From the NCBI GenBank assembly GCA_003255025.1, contig QANY01013836.1, positions 39,178-103,177 of the forward strand: a DNA stretch of 64,000 nt, written 5' to 3'. A program made the translations under genes and the position numbers. Below the pieces are notes generated by a model. The model had not been told where the DNA came from. It did no database searches and saw only the letters and a list, made by a program, of their open reading frames with translations. Origin of the DNA: Datisca glomerata (taxonomy: Eukaryota; Streptophyta; Magnoliopsida; Cucurbitales; Datiscaceae). Of this stretch, positions 41,341 through 53,254 are shown in pieces (position 1 is the stretch's first letter; each line of letters starts with the position of its first letter).

Positions 41341-43090
41341 TGGAAGACTCCTCTTTAATTTGGGCCTTGAGAGCCAATTGCGGAATCAAAGATTCTCCTT
41401 TGGTTCCATGGTTTGAGGCCTGGGGCCTAGACCTCATCTTGTCTACCCTGCAAAATCTCACTGGTAAAGAAGTTAGGAACTAAATTATTAATACATTGAA
41501 TGAATTCAATATTGAAATCAAATATACTGAGAATGGATTGCCATCGAGCAAAATTTTGTTTGGAGATTTACAATCAATTCTTAAAATGAATTTTTTATTA
41601 ATAAGTCATCCTGAAATTTTTGTATTTACAGAACAACCAATAAGATTTCTTTCTTAATTGTACTATAATTGACTTGGGATTGGGTCCAAGTTCCAGACAT
41701 GAACCTAACTATTTGTTCAGGTAATTTTGGAGAGACCTTTTGTAATAAGATACCTCTGCAACTAAGTTTAGAGGCATCATTTTGGACAATTTTGAAAGAA
41801 TTATTAGAAGGGATGCCAAGACAAGGAAGTGTCTTAACATGAGCCTTAATTCTTTTGACTAAATCAGGATGGACAGTTGTCCATGGGGATGATTCTTTAT
41901 AAGTCTGTCAAATAGAGGCTTACAATCAATTCTTAATTTATTGTAAAGGTCAGATATGTAATTTAAAGATCCTAAAAACCTTTCTAACTGTGTTTTATCA
42001 AGGATTTCATTAGAAAATTTATTGGTAAATTGTATGACTCTATCAATTGGGTTAATAATAGAATGATGTATTTCAAATCCTAGAAATCTAATCTTGGATT
42101 GAAATAATTTGATTTTACTTGCAGAGATAACCAAACTATTCTATTTTATTATCCTAGAAAATGATGCAAGGTGTCTCCAATGTTGATCTATTGTTTTAGA
42201 GGAAATGAGAATATCATCAATATAAACAATTGAGAAATCAATAAATTGATTAAAGATCTCATTCATTATGTTTTGAAATTCACTGGGTGCATTACATTAC
42301 ATTCATAATGGCCGAATGGAGTTACAAATGTAGTTTTGTACCTATCATTTTCATTTATCTGGATTTTCCAGAATCCAAATTTCGTGTCAAACTTAGAGAA
42401 GATAGCAGCATCTCCAAGTCTGTTGATTAAATCCCTTTTGTTTGGTATTTGATATCTTATCCATTCTAAAATATTGTTAAGGAGCTTATAATATATTACT
42501 AAACGTGGAACTACTCGTTCAATTTTACTAGCCTTCTGGACATAAAAGGCCGAGCAAAACCAAGGAGACTTGTTCCTACTAATGATATTTTATTGAGAAG
42601 TTATACAATTTCCTTTTTTACAGATTTCAAGCATTTCAGAATTTATCTGAATCGGTCTTACCTTTGTTGGGATGTTCTTCTCATCAAATTCCTTAATGTA
42701 AGGTAGGCTGACAGTATGTTGCTTCCTGTGCCAGAAAGCATTAGGAATATCAGAACATAATTCTTTACAGATTCTTTGTTCAAATATTTTGATTTGGTTT
42801 TAAAGAGCAGGATTCTGGAGTTGTTCTTCCTTCAACCTTATTAAATTTTAACTCATCCTGCAGAAAACACAATTGTTTTTCTTTGCAAGAAATAAGATTT
42901 ATGGAATTGAAAATAATTTTTCTTTTAAGATTTTTAACTTTTCATTATGAGGAAAAGAAAGAAATTTGAATTTTATAGGTTTATTCATGACATAGGTGTT
43001 TATCTCATCATACTCTATTATAAACGGATATAACAGAAAACTAAATGGTAAATTTAAAATTATTTTATCAGTCATATTTTTAACTAAAAT
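41341..43090 (-). pseudogene. Viral reverse transcriptase-RNase H, copy B
   Basis: The catalytic box YIDD is intact on the minus strand at 42224-42213. The thumb region is open in 41859-42134 ('KIRFLGFEIHHSIINPID', 'TQLERFLGSLNYISDLYNKL'). An RNase H start with a conserved Asp ('NDASKLSCRGILL') lies near 41780. RT would convert the pregenomic RNA to DNA. Stops such as those at about 42115 and 41660 and frameshifts inactivate it. Confidence 0.85.
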
Positions 43091-43099
43091 AAATGATAT

Positions 43100-43306
43100 T
43101 TTAAATCATACATCATCTTGGTAAATATGAACTTTGAGTATTTCATAATAGATATGCATACAAATATCATTCGTAGAGGACAAGGATTCTCTCTTCTTGA
43201 AGTACTTGGTAGGAACTAGTCCTTCCTGCCTATAACTTAACTCTACTCCTAAATCAACTAGAGTCATTGTTGTGAAATCAAAATCTTGAATAATTATCCT
43301 GACCAT
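43100..43306 (-). pseudogene. Viral aspartic protease, copy B
   Basis: Open frame 43106-43306 on the minus strand: 'FDFTTMTLVDLGVELS', where the active-site Asp-Ser-Gly is Asp-Leu-Gly (codons 43256-43248, TCA changed to TTA). Copy A keeps the Ser. Followed by 'YEILKVHIYQDDV'. Confidence 0.8.
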
Positions 43307-43369
43307 TATATACCATTTTTTTATTTTGACATGATTGAGAATTCAGATAAGGTTATCATTATCCTGATT

Positions 43370-43921
43370 GTCGATAATAAGTTCTTCAATCTCATTAATA
43401 GAAATTAGTCATTTACTAGGTTCACTAGATTCTTGTTTATTAATTGAATTCATTAATTTCAAAAGATTTAACTCTTTTGTTATTTTGGTATTAGAATCTC
43501 TTAATTCTCTTATTTCAATTTTAATACTTTTAATTTCCTTCCGAAGTTCCTGTAAGATAACTTTCTTTTCCCTTAACCTTATTGAATTTTTCTAAGGTTT
43601 ATGAAAGACTTGTAGTATTATTATTATTAGACTTCGATTTTTTTTCTTCTGGATTACTTTTTTAAGTCTTTCCAGATATTCCTATTTTAATTCTGGATTT
43701 TTAATTTTACTAATTAAGTCTAACAAGACGTTTTCTTGTTCCTCATTATTGCTTAAGATATTAATTTTTTGACAACAACTATCCCTACACTCCATTGAGA
43801 TATTAGAAGAATCATTGTCAAAACTTGAGGACTTGGATTCAGAGGATTCAGGAGATTTAAATTCTCCTAAATCTTCAATATCACTTTCATAATAATCTAT
43901 TATTTCTAAAATTCTAAACAA
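43370..43921 (-). pseudogene. Viral acidic linker/coiled-coil region, copy B
   Basis: Open frame 43682-43921: 'DYYESDIEDLGEFKSPESSE', 'SKSSSFDNDSSNISME', then 'NVLLDLISKIKNPELK'. A Lys/Ile/Leu-rich coiled coil follows with a frame break. Lies between coat and protease. Confidence 0.7.
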
Positions 43922-43924
43922 TTC

Positions 43925-45092
43925 TTATTTATCTTCTTCAAAAAATTTTAACTGATTAATTTTATTTTTAACTTGACAAGTGTTAGAAAAATGATCATTC
44001 TGGTCACATTTAAAACACTTAATTTTACTTTTGTCAAATCTTTTATTGAGTTTTATTCTAGAATAATATTTATTCTTAGAGCAACTTTTATCAACATTTT
44101 TAATTTTAGAAAAGTATTGATCAAAACTTTTATTTTTATGGTAAATTTTTCTATAAGGTTTATGAGTTCTCCTAGGGCTTAAATGAGAATTTTTCTTATT
44201 TCTTTGGGAAAGAGCAATAGTGGGTAAACCATATTGCTCACAAAAATTGTCTAACTCATATTTGGCAGTTTTATTTTCCTTTTTGATTTGTTTATTGATT
44301 TTCATATCAATACACATTTTCAACCTTCTATTTGTATTGTAGTAATTATAGTCAATATTTCCTTGGTCTTTACTAAGGATGGTTCTAATTTTATGTGCAA
44401 ATAGATTGGGTAATCAATTAATAAATTTTTTTTTCCAAAAGGGTTGATTGCTATCATTCCTTGTCATTACTCTGGACAAAAATATATTTTTGTACTAGCC
44501 AAAATCATTTAAGGTTGGACACCTAAGATTGGTTAATTGATCATGGATACACATAGTGATATTACTTGACGTTCCAATGAAGTGTTCAATTATTGTGTAA
44601 AGAAATGTATTGATGGAATCAGGCATTGTTTTCTGATTTTCACCAATAATTGGGGTTTCTTCAGCATCAATCTTAACTGCTGAGAGGATAGAATTTTAGG
44701 ATTCTTCTGTGAGATATTTTTTCCAACAAGAATGAAGCATATCTGTAAATCCTGTGACTAAGAGTTTGATATCTCAATATAAGGTAGATTGTGAGTGGTG
44801 ATGTAGATGTTGGCTACCATTGTCAGATGTTGTAATTTATTGAAAACTTCCTGCTTAGAAAGTCCATCAATATTCCATTCGTACAATTTCTCTACAGATA
44901 GAGAAAATTGATTAACGAAAGAAGATTGAGTAATTTGTATATCGGGTGGCATAAGTTTTTTATGCCATTTTCTTTCTAATTTATTTATTTCTTAATTTTT
45001 AAATGTCAATATTGTTAATTTTTTAAGATTCATGGACTGTAGATTATTCATATGAGGATTCTGTCCTATGGCTATCTGACTCAGAACTACTA
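43925..45092 (-). pseudogene. Viral coat protein with zinc knuckle, copy B
   Basis: The N-terminal part 44758-44952 ('NQFSLSVEKLYEWNIDGLSK') is followed by frame breaks. Open frame 43925-44323 holds a basic region ('RTHKPYRKIYHKNKSFDQ') and a complete CCHC knuckle 'CFKCDQNDHFSNTC' (44017-43976). The region upstream is cut at about 45093 by the minisatellite-rich block. In copy A the last Cys is lost. Confidence 0.82.
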
Positions 45093-45364
45093 TCTTGGGG
45101 ATGTACAAAAGACCTTTAGGGGCACTTTAATGCGGCTAATGCATTTTATACTCTTGAGCAAGTGTTTGAATGTCACAAGGATTATCAACCCCGGAGCCTA
45201 AGCATTGGGGGAGCTTATCAACCTCGAGCTTAGACCCCGGGGAAGCTTATCCACCACGGGGACTAGGCCTCAGGTAAGCTCATCAACCCTAGGGTCTAGG
45301 CCTTAGGGAAGCTCATCAACCTTGGGACCTCGACTTCGGGGTAGGTTACCCACCCTGGGGGTTA

Positions 45365-46020
45365 AATGGAAGTGGCACCATAATGGTTCGCCTCGGCTTC
45401 AACCTAACAGCCCTACTTACTTTGGGCTCTTCTACACCCAATCAATGTGAACTCAAAGTATGGACCTCACCGAAACCACCTGGAAATTGGAGGAAGTGGC
45501 ACCTTAGTGGTTCGTCTTGGCTGCAACCTAGCAGCTCTACTTACTTTAGACTCTTCGACACCCAGTCAAAGTGAACTCAAAGTATGGACTTCGGCTAAAC
45601 CCCATGGAAATTAGAAGAAGTGGCACCTTAGTGGTTTGCCTCGGCTTCAACCTTGTAGCCTTACTTACTTTGGGCTCTTCAACACCCAGTCAAAGTTAAC
45701 ACAAAGTATGGACGTCAGCCAAACCCCATGGCAATTGGAAGAAGTGGCACCTTAGTGGTTTGCCTAAGCTGCAACCTCGTAGCCCTACTTACTTTGGGCT
45801 CTTCGACACCCAGACTAAGTGAACTCAAAGTATAGAACTCAGTCAAACCTCACGACAATAAACGGAAGTCGCACCCCAATGACTCACTTCAGCTGCAATC
45901 TAGCAACACTATTTACTTCAAGCTCTTTGACACCCCATAGAAGTGAACTCAAAGCATGTAGCTCGGCTACAACCCAACAACAACCCTACTTACTTCATGC
46001 TATTCAATACAAAGTAAAAA
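45365..46020 (+). repeat. ~124-bp minisatellite, five to six units
   Basis: GTGGCACC at 45372, 45496, 45620, 45744 and a variant (GTCGCACC) at 45868. Units contain TACTTACTTTGGGCTCTTC, GACACCCAGTCAAAGTG and AACTCAAAGTATGGAC. Spacing is 124 bp. ORFs across it are artefacts of the repeat. Confidence 0.9.
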
Positions 46021-46309
46021 TGACTGTGTATTAAGCTTCAACTCGAGCTCCAACTATATCTCACACCGAATAGAGGACCCTCTAAAATGCTCTTGCTAAA
46101 AAAGATGAGAATAAACTCGTTGACAATTAGAAAAAAGAGAATTAACACAATTTTGCCCATGACAACTTCCAAAGTTTTCATCACACTTCATACTTGGAAG
46201 CTGGGGGTAACTATTATACCCATTTATCGGGCACGTATAAAAGACCTTTAAGGGTGCGTTAATGCGGCTAAGGCCTTTTATACTCTTGAATAAGTGTTTG
46301 AATGTCACA

Positions 46310-46830
46310 GAGATTATCAAACCCATAGCCATAGCCTTAGGGAAGCTTATCAACCCCAGGCTTAGACCTCGAGAAATCTTACCCTCCTCGGGGCCTAGGC
46401 CTCAGAGAAGCTCATCAACCTGGGGGCCTGGGCATCAGGGAAGCTCATCAATCTCTAGGCCTAGGCCTCGGGGAAGCTTACCCACCCTGGGGCTTAGGCC
46501 TCGGGGAAACTCATCAACCCCGAGGGACTAGGCCTCGGGGAAGCTTACCCACCCCGAGGCCTAGACCTCAGGGAAGCTCATCAACCCCGGGGCCTAGGCC
46601 TCGGGGAAGCTTACCCGTCCCAAGGCTTAGGCCTTGGGGAAGCTCATCAACCCTTGGGCCTAAGCCTTAGGGAAGCTCATCAACCTCGTGGCCTAGGCCT
46701 CAGGGAATCTCATCAACCTTAGAGCCTAGGCCTCGAGGAATCTCATCAACCCCGGGGCCTAGGCCTCGGGGAAGAGTGCCCACCCTGGGGCCTAGTGCTT
46801 CAGGGGTGTTTACCCTCCCCAGCGCGAAAC
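46310..46830 (+). repeat. ~33-bp GC-rich minisatellite, about 15 units
   Basis: Consensus near GGCCTAGGCCTCGGGGAAGC followed by TCATCAACCCC or TTACCCACCCC. The half-site GGCCTAGGCC is palindromic. A shorter, more diverged stretch of the same repeat lies at 45180-45355. Confidence 0.9.
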
Positions 46831-47519
46831 GTACCAGGACCCTTAAGGGTTGCAGATGGTACTCATGTGAATCAACTTGTATTTTGACTAAGTCCCAACA
46901 GAAAGAGGCTCGCACCTCAATTCAAATAGGGCACCTGGGCAGAGGTAGAAGCTTGCAAGGTGTCATCATATGAATTTAATACACCTAGGCTAATCAGAGA
47001 TGAGGGTATGAGAAAAAGCATGAAGCCCACTACCGAATGAGTCAGTCAACCTGCGCCCAGCAGGGTGTCATCATAAGAATTTAATACGACGATCCAATAG
47101 AGTCTGAGGAAGTACATTATGGGATATGAGGACAGGCTGTCCTGACACCCGAGATCATCATCTATTACCCCGTACCCCTCCAAGCCAATCAGAGAAGCTG
47201 AAGCCTGGAGTTGGTTCGAGGAGGCATCTCATTGGAGGAGAGGTCTGTTAATGTACGAAGATCAACCCAACCTTAAGGTAAGCTTTCCACTATAAATACC
47301 TTGGTTAATGCACTTTAAGAGGTATGCAACAACTTTCAACTACTTCACTACTTTACTCTCCTTCATCCATTTACTGACATGAGCTTCAGAGGAGTAAAAA
47401 AGAGACCACCCATTTTCTTCCTTGGTCTATTACTTTACCTTCCCCCATTGCAAGTGTGGAGAGAGAACTGAAGTAGAGACATTGTTGGCCTAATCTCACC
47501 CCCAAGATTTAACCGTCAA

Positions 47520-48240
47520 CAAAGGTTTTTCTTTCAGAGCTTCACTAGTTTTAGGTTCATGAAGATCATCAACCGTATTCTCATTTTTGTCTAATTGTTT
47601 ACCTATTGTAATTAGACTTTGATTGGTGTAATTGAGTTGTTCAACTACTTTTTTATTTTATTCTTCTTTCTTTGCAATCTTGAAAGGAAAAGCAGTTATT
47701 AAAGAATTTTCATGATTAATCATAATTTTCTCAAGAGGAGGATGAGCATACACTACACTGGAGTCTTCCTTGACCCATTTATATTTTGAAATTATTTTGA
47801 TATTTTTTTCATAAATATCATCGATATAATCAATGAAAAACATAACAACTTTAAATCTTTGCATGAATTCCTTCTATTCTACAAGTATGATTCTTCTTTG
47901 GTCCATATTATATTTTTCTCTGAACCTATTACGTCTGTCAAAATTGGATGGGTCATCATTGTGTTAGGTTAGACCTTCCCAATCTAGTTTTCATTCTTGA
48001 CTCAGGGTACCTATATTTAGGACTAATAGTTGGGAATTAACAGGATGAAGGTTTCGTTGGAAATCAGATTGAGTAGGTGCTTCAACTTCGTCAGAATATT
48101 CAGACTTATTATCAAAGATTGGGTGACTAACTTGAGAACTTGTGGCTATGCCTTTAAGTCTTAAATTTTGAATTTTTAAATTTTTTAGTTCTTGTTTCAA
48201 TTTTTGAATCCTAAGATTTTGATCATTATTAATGAATGAT
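47520..48240 (-). pseudogene. Viral coiled-coil/N-terminal polyprotein segment, copy B
   Basis: Minus-strand frames 47991-48200 ('MKQELKNLKIQNLRLKGIAT', 'VLNIGTLSQE') and 47658-47864 ('KIISKYKWVKEDSSVVYA') match copy A 37220-37960. Interrupted at 47519. Confidence 0.72.
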
Positions 48241-48299
48241 CTAGAAAAAGAATTTCTAGGGGTACTAGACTGGTTATACTCCCTAATTTATGAACTAAA

Positions 48300-49081
48300 A
48301 ATAGAAGTTTAGAAATTAATTTTAACAGAACCATTCATGTACTGCTGGATGTAATCTACGTCTTCAATTGGTCTTTGAATTGGAGTAAGTTGACTTTCAT
48401 TGGTTAAAAACCAATTTGAGGGCAAAGTAATATCACACTACCTAACTGTTTTCGGAACTCTAATATTGGAATTATTTTTGCTAAATTTGATCAATAGAGT
48501 TTGATTCTTTGGACTCCTATTGATGACTTGGAAATTCATATTAGTCTTAGTAACTTTGTAATGAATTCTAAAGATTAAAGCAAGAGGTTGGGTGTCTTCT
48601 AGGACTTGGTAACCACTAATTTTAATATTTAAATTTAAAGATTTTAAAATATGAGAGTCTGCTAAACTAACTGAAAAATCTGGGAAACAATCAAAGTGGA
48701 TTGATCTATAACAAAATGAGGATTCAATCAATCTGAAAATACTATCATTAAAATTTATGAATCTTGCATCTCACAAGGCTAATAAGACAGTGGTATTTAG
48801 ACATCTTCTTGTGAGTGGTTTAACTCCTATCTGGACTAAAACAAAGTTAGGAAAATTATATCATTCTTCAATGTGATGTTTTATTGCATTAGGAGAATGT
48901 AATTGACAAGTTTCATGCTCTTTCCCAAGAGCATATATTTTTTTAATTACTTTACATGATGATGATCTACTTGATCATTTGTTAATTCAAAATGTTCTTC
49001 ATTTATTATGTCTGGTATTGTGGTCATTGTAGACCTATTGCTACTAGAAGAACTACTTATAAATAATCTACTTATGACTCA
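48300..49081 (-). pseudogene. Viral movement protein, copy B
   Basis: The minus-strand frame 48438-48731 contains 'LKSLNLNIKISGYQVLED' and 'NSNIRVPKTVR', part of the 30K movement protein fold. The start codon used in copy A is ATA here (49075-49073). About 100 bp present in copy A near 38640-38720 are deleted near 48960. Confidence 0.75.
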
Positions 49082-49488
49082 AATAACTAAATTATTCTTA
49101 TGATTGAAAATTTCATACTGTATTTTGATTAATAATTTGCTATAACTTCTACAACCTTCTACTAGGTTGTCTCTTCACCACTTTGCCCCTACAACCACCA
49201 TACCTCATGATTTACGTATCTAAGAGGTCTTATTGTGGTCCTTGAAGTAAACCAAATAGAAATTGATACGTCAGCTTCACATATTAAATAATCAAAGATT
49301 ACAGAGAAATAATCAAGTATAACATAACCAGCCACTTGGGCGGAGAGTAAGATTATACAAAAGTAATTATTCAAGTAAGCAATTGATAAACAATAATAGC
49401 AATAACCAACCATAACAGGCAGTGAACAGATTAATTACGCAGATAATTTAACTAAACAATAATTATCCTCATTAGGTTTTAGCTCTGA

Positions 49489-49560
49489 TATCAAAAGATG
49501 CAGAATCAAGTATAATTTAAAGCAATTAGAAAGTGGGTATTAATATCAGTAAAACTATAT
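49489..49560 (-). promoter_or_regulatory. Primer site and truncated leader, copy B
   Basis: TATCAGAGCT on the minus strand (49500-49491) is the Met-tRNA-like site. Homology with 39223-39281 stops at about 49560, so the upstream promoter of copy B lies outside the array. Confidence 0.65.
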
Positions 49561-50340
49561 ATATGAGATATTTATGCATGCCTGATATAAGAGTACTCCA
49601 TTTATATTCAAATTTTTAAATGAAAATAAGAAAAAAATAAAAAAAAATTATTTAATTTAATGTGCTTGTTAATATGAATGATAATTGAATTCTGTAAATA
49701 TTTTATATAATTCAAAATATAATAAATTCAAAACCCGTAATTTGTTTAAAGATTCCATTAATTATGCATTAATTATAAAAAATATTTTTTATATATATTT
49801 TACTTACTAACACCTTTTAGTTTAAATCTATTAAATCTGCAGTGAGATGTAACACAATTAGACTTAATAAAAATTGACANATATATATATATCAAATCAC
49901 GTCTGGGTAAGGTCCGTTGAGCAGAGATTGCGTTAGAACCGTTGACCCCTATAAAATGTTGACAGACGTTTTAAATTTAAATTTATCATTCAATTCTTCC
50001 TAAATTTAAAGGATATGGACAACATATAATATATTGATAGTAGTTAATACTAATTTGATTCTTAGCCGATACTTTTGAAGGGAAATATTTGTTTTTTTAT
50101 AAAAATAATGTTTATAGAAATATTGAAGATGTCTACATTTAAAAATAAAGTATGGTAAAAAAATATTTGAATAGCACCACAAAGATTTAGGACTTGCCTA
50201 AGTAATTATGCCGAGCAATCTGAGGTAAAAGTTAATTTTACCACCATTCCATAAGTTAATAAAAATGTCTTATTCTTAATTGATTCTTCTATGATTATTG
50301 TTTATGTTTTAAATTGTTTAAAGGTTAGTTCTTTTCTATT
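49561..50340. other. AT-rich spacer
   Basis: No gene seen. Contains one N at 49880 beside a (TA)n run. Confidence 0.5.
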
Positions 50341-50365
50341 TTTGAAACCAAACAGTAAATTATCA

Positions 50366-52380
50366 TTAATAAGAAACCATTACATCATGACCCAAGAGGT
50401 GTTCCACAAAATGCGGACCCTCCTGCCAATAAAACATACTAGCATTTGAATGAGCAACTCTCGCTAGAGAATGAGCTACTACATTCGCTTGTCTACGAAT
50501 AAAAGTCACTGAAACATTTGAACATTTAGAATTCAATAGCTTACAAGAACGGATTAAACAACCAAATTCACTAAAATCAGGGACATCCTTCACCAAGCTA
50601 TCAACCATAATTACTTATTACGGCTACCCCAAATTGCCCAAATCACCATACATAATTGTTCCCGCTTATTCCTATCACAACCATTTAGCATATAGCAAAA
50701 CCAATATGCGAAATTATTCGCATTCGTATTGACGATTGGAATATCCAAATGCAACCAACATTGTACAGCAAATGGGCAGACAATAAACAAATGAAGAAGA
50801 TGCTCCCTATAATTGCCACAAAGAATACACTTATTCACCACGTTCAAACCTTTAGTGAATAAACGATCCCTGGTAGGAAGGAAATTGCAGCATGCTCTCC
50901 ACATACAATATTTTACTCTAGGAGGAATAAAAAGACTCCACATAGCAGCCCAAGAAACCATAGCAGGGGTTTGGTCTTCATTTCACCAACATAAATGACC
51001 CCAAGTAGCCCAATGGATTCGCTTTGAATTACCATGTTTTGAACCTCACCAGAAATAATTCATAATTCTCTGTAGTTCCTCACATAAAGAGGCAGGGAGG
51101 AGAAATGTGTTCATATAATAAGAAGGGAGAGCCTGTGCTACAACTTTGATAAAGACCTATTTGCCATCCTGAGAGACGAATCTATTTGATCTTCCAAAAA
51201 GCTTCTTCTAAAAACTGATCTCTCAAATAACTGAAAATAACTCTCTTTCTTCTACCAATTAAAGATGGTAACCCCAAATATCGACCAGAATCTAGGGTAT
51301 TTCTTACACCAAGAACCTGTTGAATACCTTCCCATAACTCTAACCCCACATTGCTACTAAAAAATAAGCCAGACTTCCAAAAATTTACTGCTTGACCCGA
51401 ATCTGCCTCTACTGAGAGAGAATATTTTTCATAACATGACATCCATCCAAATCAGCCCGAAAAAAAGAGTAAACTACCATTTACAAGCAGCAGATGAGAG
51501 ACACTCGGAGCCCCACAAGCAATACGTACACCATGCATCTTACCACAATTCTCTTCTCTCTTAATCAAGCTAGAAAGACCCTCAGCACATAAGATAATCC
51601 TCGTTGGGGAGTTAACGAACCGGCATCTTCACCATTAACTGCAACTGTGTACTAAACAGATGACACACAAAGCATCATCCAAACGCTACAATTACATTGT
51701 TAACTAAAAACCTCCAGAAGCTTATTGTTCTTCGGAAATGATGCTTGGAAGGAGACATTTCAACCGATTGGCTAAGACTTTTGCAAGTATCCTATAAATT
51801 ACATTACACAAAGAGATGGGGCGTAAGTCCAGCATAGAGCTCGGGCTGTCCTTTTTTTGGATTAAAACGATCCTTGTTGCTGCCATAACCTCAGTAAAAT
51901 GACCTAAATTTAGGCACTGAACATAAAAGGAGAGGATATCCACTCCAATATGTTGCCAAAATTTTTGAGAAAAAGTCGGGTTGAGACCATCCGAACCAGG
52001 TGCCTTATCGAAATGCATTTGAAAAGCTTCTATTCTGAATTCCTCTTCTAAAAAGGTGCTATTAATACTTGACTTTGAGCTTTGGTAACTTTATCCTCCA
52101 TCCATGAAACATCAAGAACGTAGTCATCCACATCATTCACCGAAAAAACTCTGAAAAATAAGATATAGTTATCTGACCCAAGCCTGTTTTATCTTCCACC
52201 CAATTACCTCTATCATTTTGCAACCGAACAATGTAATTATTCTTTCTTCTAGCAGACGCCGAAATGTGAAAAAAATGACTATTATGATCACCATCTTTCA
52301 TCTAGAATTTCTTAGCACGTTGCTTCCAATACAACTCCTCTTCCCTCAACAATTTATTCAACGAGCTTCACAAATTTAAA
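50366..52380 (-). pseudogene. L1-type LINE ORF2, 5'-truncated
   Basis: The minus strand from 52370: 'LLREEELYWKQRAKKF' and 'DGDHNSHFFHISASARR', then RT start 'MHFDKAPGSDGLNPTFSQKF' and 'RPISLCNVIYRILAKVLANR' (51722-52018). About 90 residues of the RT centre are missing near 51620-51720. The catalytic Asp pair position reads 'HLLLVNGSLLFF' (51484-51476), so both Asp are lost. Then 'VNFWKSGLFFSSNV' and 'LGLPSLIGRRKRVIFSYLRD'. A zinc-finger domain 'PPRVKYCMWRACCNFLPTRD' / 'CILCGNYREHLLHLFIVC' and an RNase H 'SVTFIRRQANVVAHSLAR' end it at 50366. The endonuclease is absent. Confidence 0.9.
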
Positions 52381-53250
52381 TATTATACAAATCATGTGTA
52401 GTAAAATATATATTATTTGCATCACAAAGACCTAGGATTTCACTAAATAGCAAACTCAAGCAATCAAAGTTAAATATTATATTAACTGCTCACTCTAAAA
52501 GATTGAAAGAAATCTGATTGTTAATTTCTGATTTGATGTTACTGTTGATGTGTTACAATTTAAAAATGTGTTACATTAGTCTCATTATGATGTATTCATT
52601 TTCTGATGTTAATTTCATAATTGATAATATTGTTGATGTGTTATGGTGTATTCATTCTCTGTTGAGCCCATGGGTTTGATTTATTCTTTGTGCTCAATGT
52701 TTTCATTGCATTTACTCTATAATATTAAAATATTCAACTTCTTCTTTGATTGTATACAATGTTTTTTTTTTCAGTTTCTAAAGAACCAATAATTAATCAC
52801 CTATCACAAAGTCTTTTTTTGTACAGTTATTTCTTTTCAGTACAAAATAGTGTTATGAGCAAAAAAAAATTTCTGTCCCAACTTTAGATATTTTAGAAGA
52901 TGTTATCATGTCAAAATATTAAGAAATGTATTTAATTTAAAAGATGGTTGCAATCTCTGAAAAATTATTTAATTTATTGAAATCTGATAAAGTTATTTAA
53001 TTTATTTAAAAATGAACTTTTGAAGTATTGCCATTTTAAAAGATTAATCTAAGATTTTAATTTAAAAAAGTTGTTGTCATCTTTAAAAATGAAAAGGTTA
53101 TTTAATTTATTGGAAAAAGAAGTTTGGAGTGTTGTATTTTGGAAATTGAATTGATTTCCTTTTTATGTATTGATGGCATATTTGTCTTGAATAAAAAATG
53201 TAGTCATGAGAACAAAGTTTTTATTATGTAAAAATTTGTCTCAATGTATT
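52381..53250. other. AT-rich DNA with degenerate short repeats
   Basis: Variants of GTTATTTAATTTATT...AAAATG and 'TTG(T/C)(C/A)ATC(T)' recur about every 70-110 bp between 52900 and 53260. No gene. Confidence 0.5.
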
Positions 53251-53254
53251 GAAG

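Larger units (their letters stand above)
45093..47519 (+). mobile_element. LTR-like block with minisatellites, probable solo LTR
   Basis: Interrupts viral copy B. On its plus strand the right end has CACTATAAATACCTTGG (TATA at about 47291) followed by ACGT-poor leader sequence and an end ...TTTAACCGTCAACA, as in an LTR. The left end TTGGGGATGTACAAAAGACC recurs at about 46228-46250 (ACGTATAAAAGACCTTTA), so an internal segment of about 1.13 kb is duplicated. Compared with copy A, 113 bp of virus are missing at the insertion site and there is no clean target duplication, so a deletion accompanied or followed insertion. Confidence 0.55.
22947..49560 (-). other. Endogenous pararetrovirus, two head-to-tail copies
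   Basis: All viral genes are on the minus strand. The upstream copy (B) runs 49560 to 39223 and the downstream copy (A) 39222 to 22947. Reading the minus strand, each copy has a Met-tRNA-like primer site, movement protein, coiled-coil protein, coat protein with CCHC knuckle, protease, RT, RNase H, a C-terminal ORF, and a non-coding region with TATA box. This is the Caulimoviridae order; the genus is not assigned. Subtracting the CACTA element (8.9 kb) and the LTR-like block (2.4 kb) gives about 7.4 and 8 kb, the size of such genomes. Both copies carry many stops, frameshifts and copy-specific deletions. Confidence 0.88.

Noticed and set aside
45180..46830. CRISPR-like regular array
   Set aside because: Plant nuclear context, units contiguous without unique spacers, and no cas genes: it is a minisatellite.
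46262..46915. Arg/Pro/Gly repeat proteins on both strands
   Set aside because: They are translations of the 33-bp minisatellite, with a unit length divisible by three; no start context or homology.
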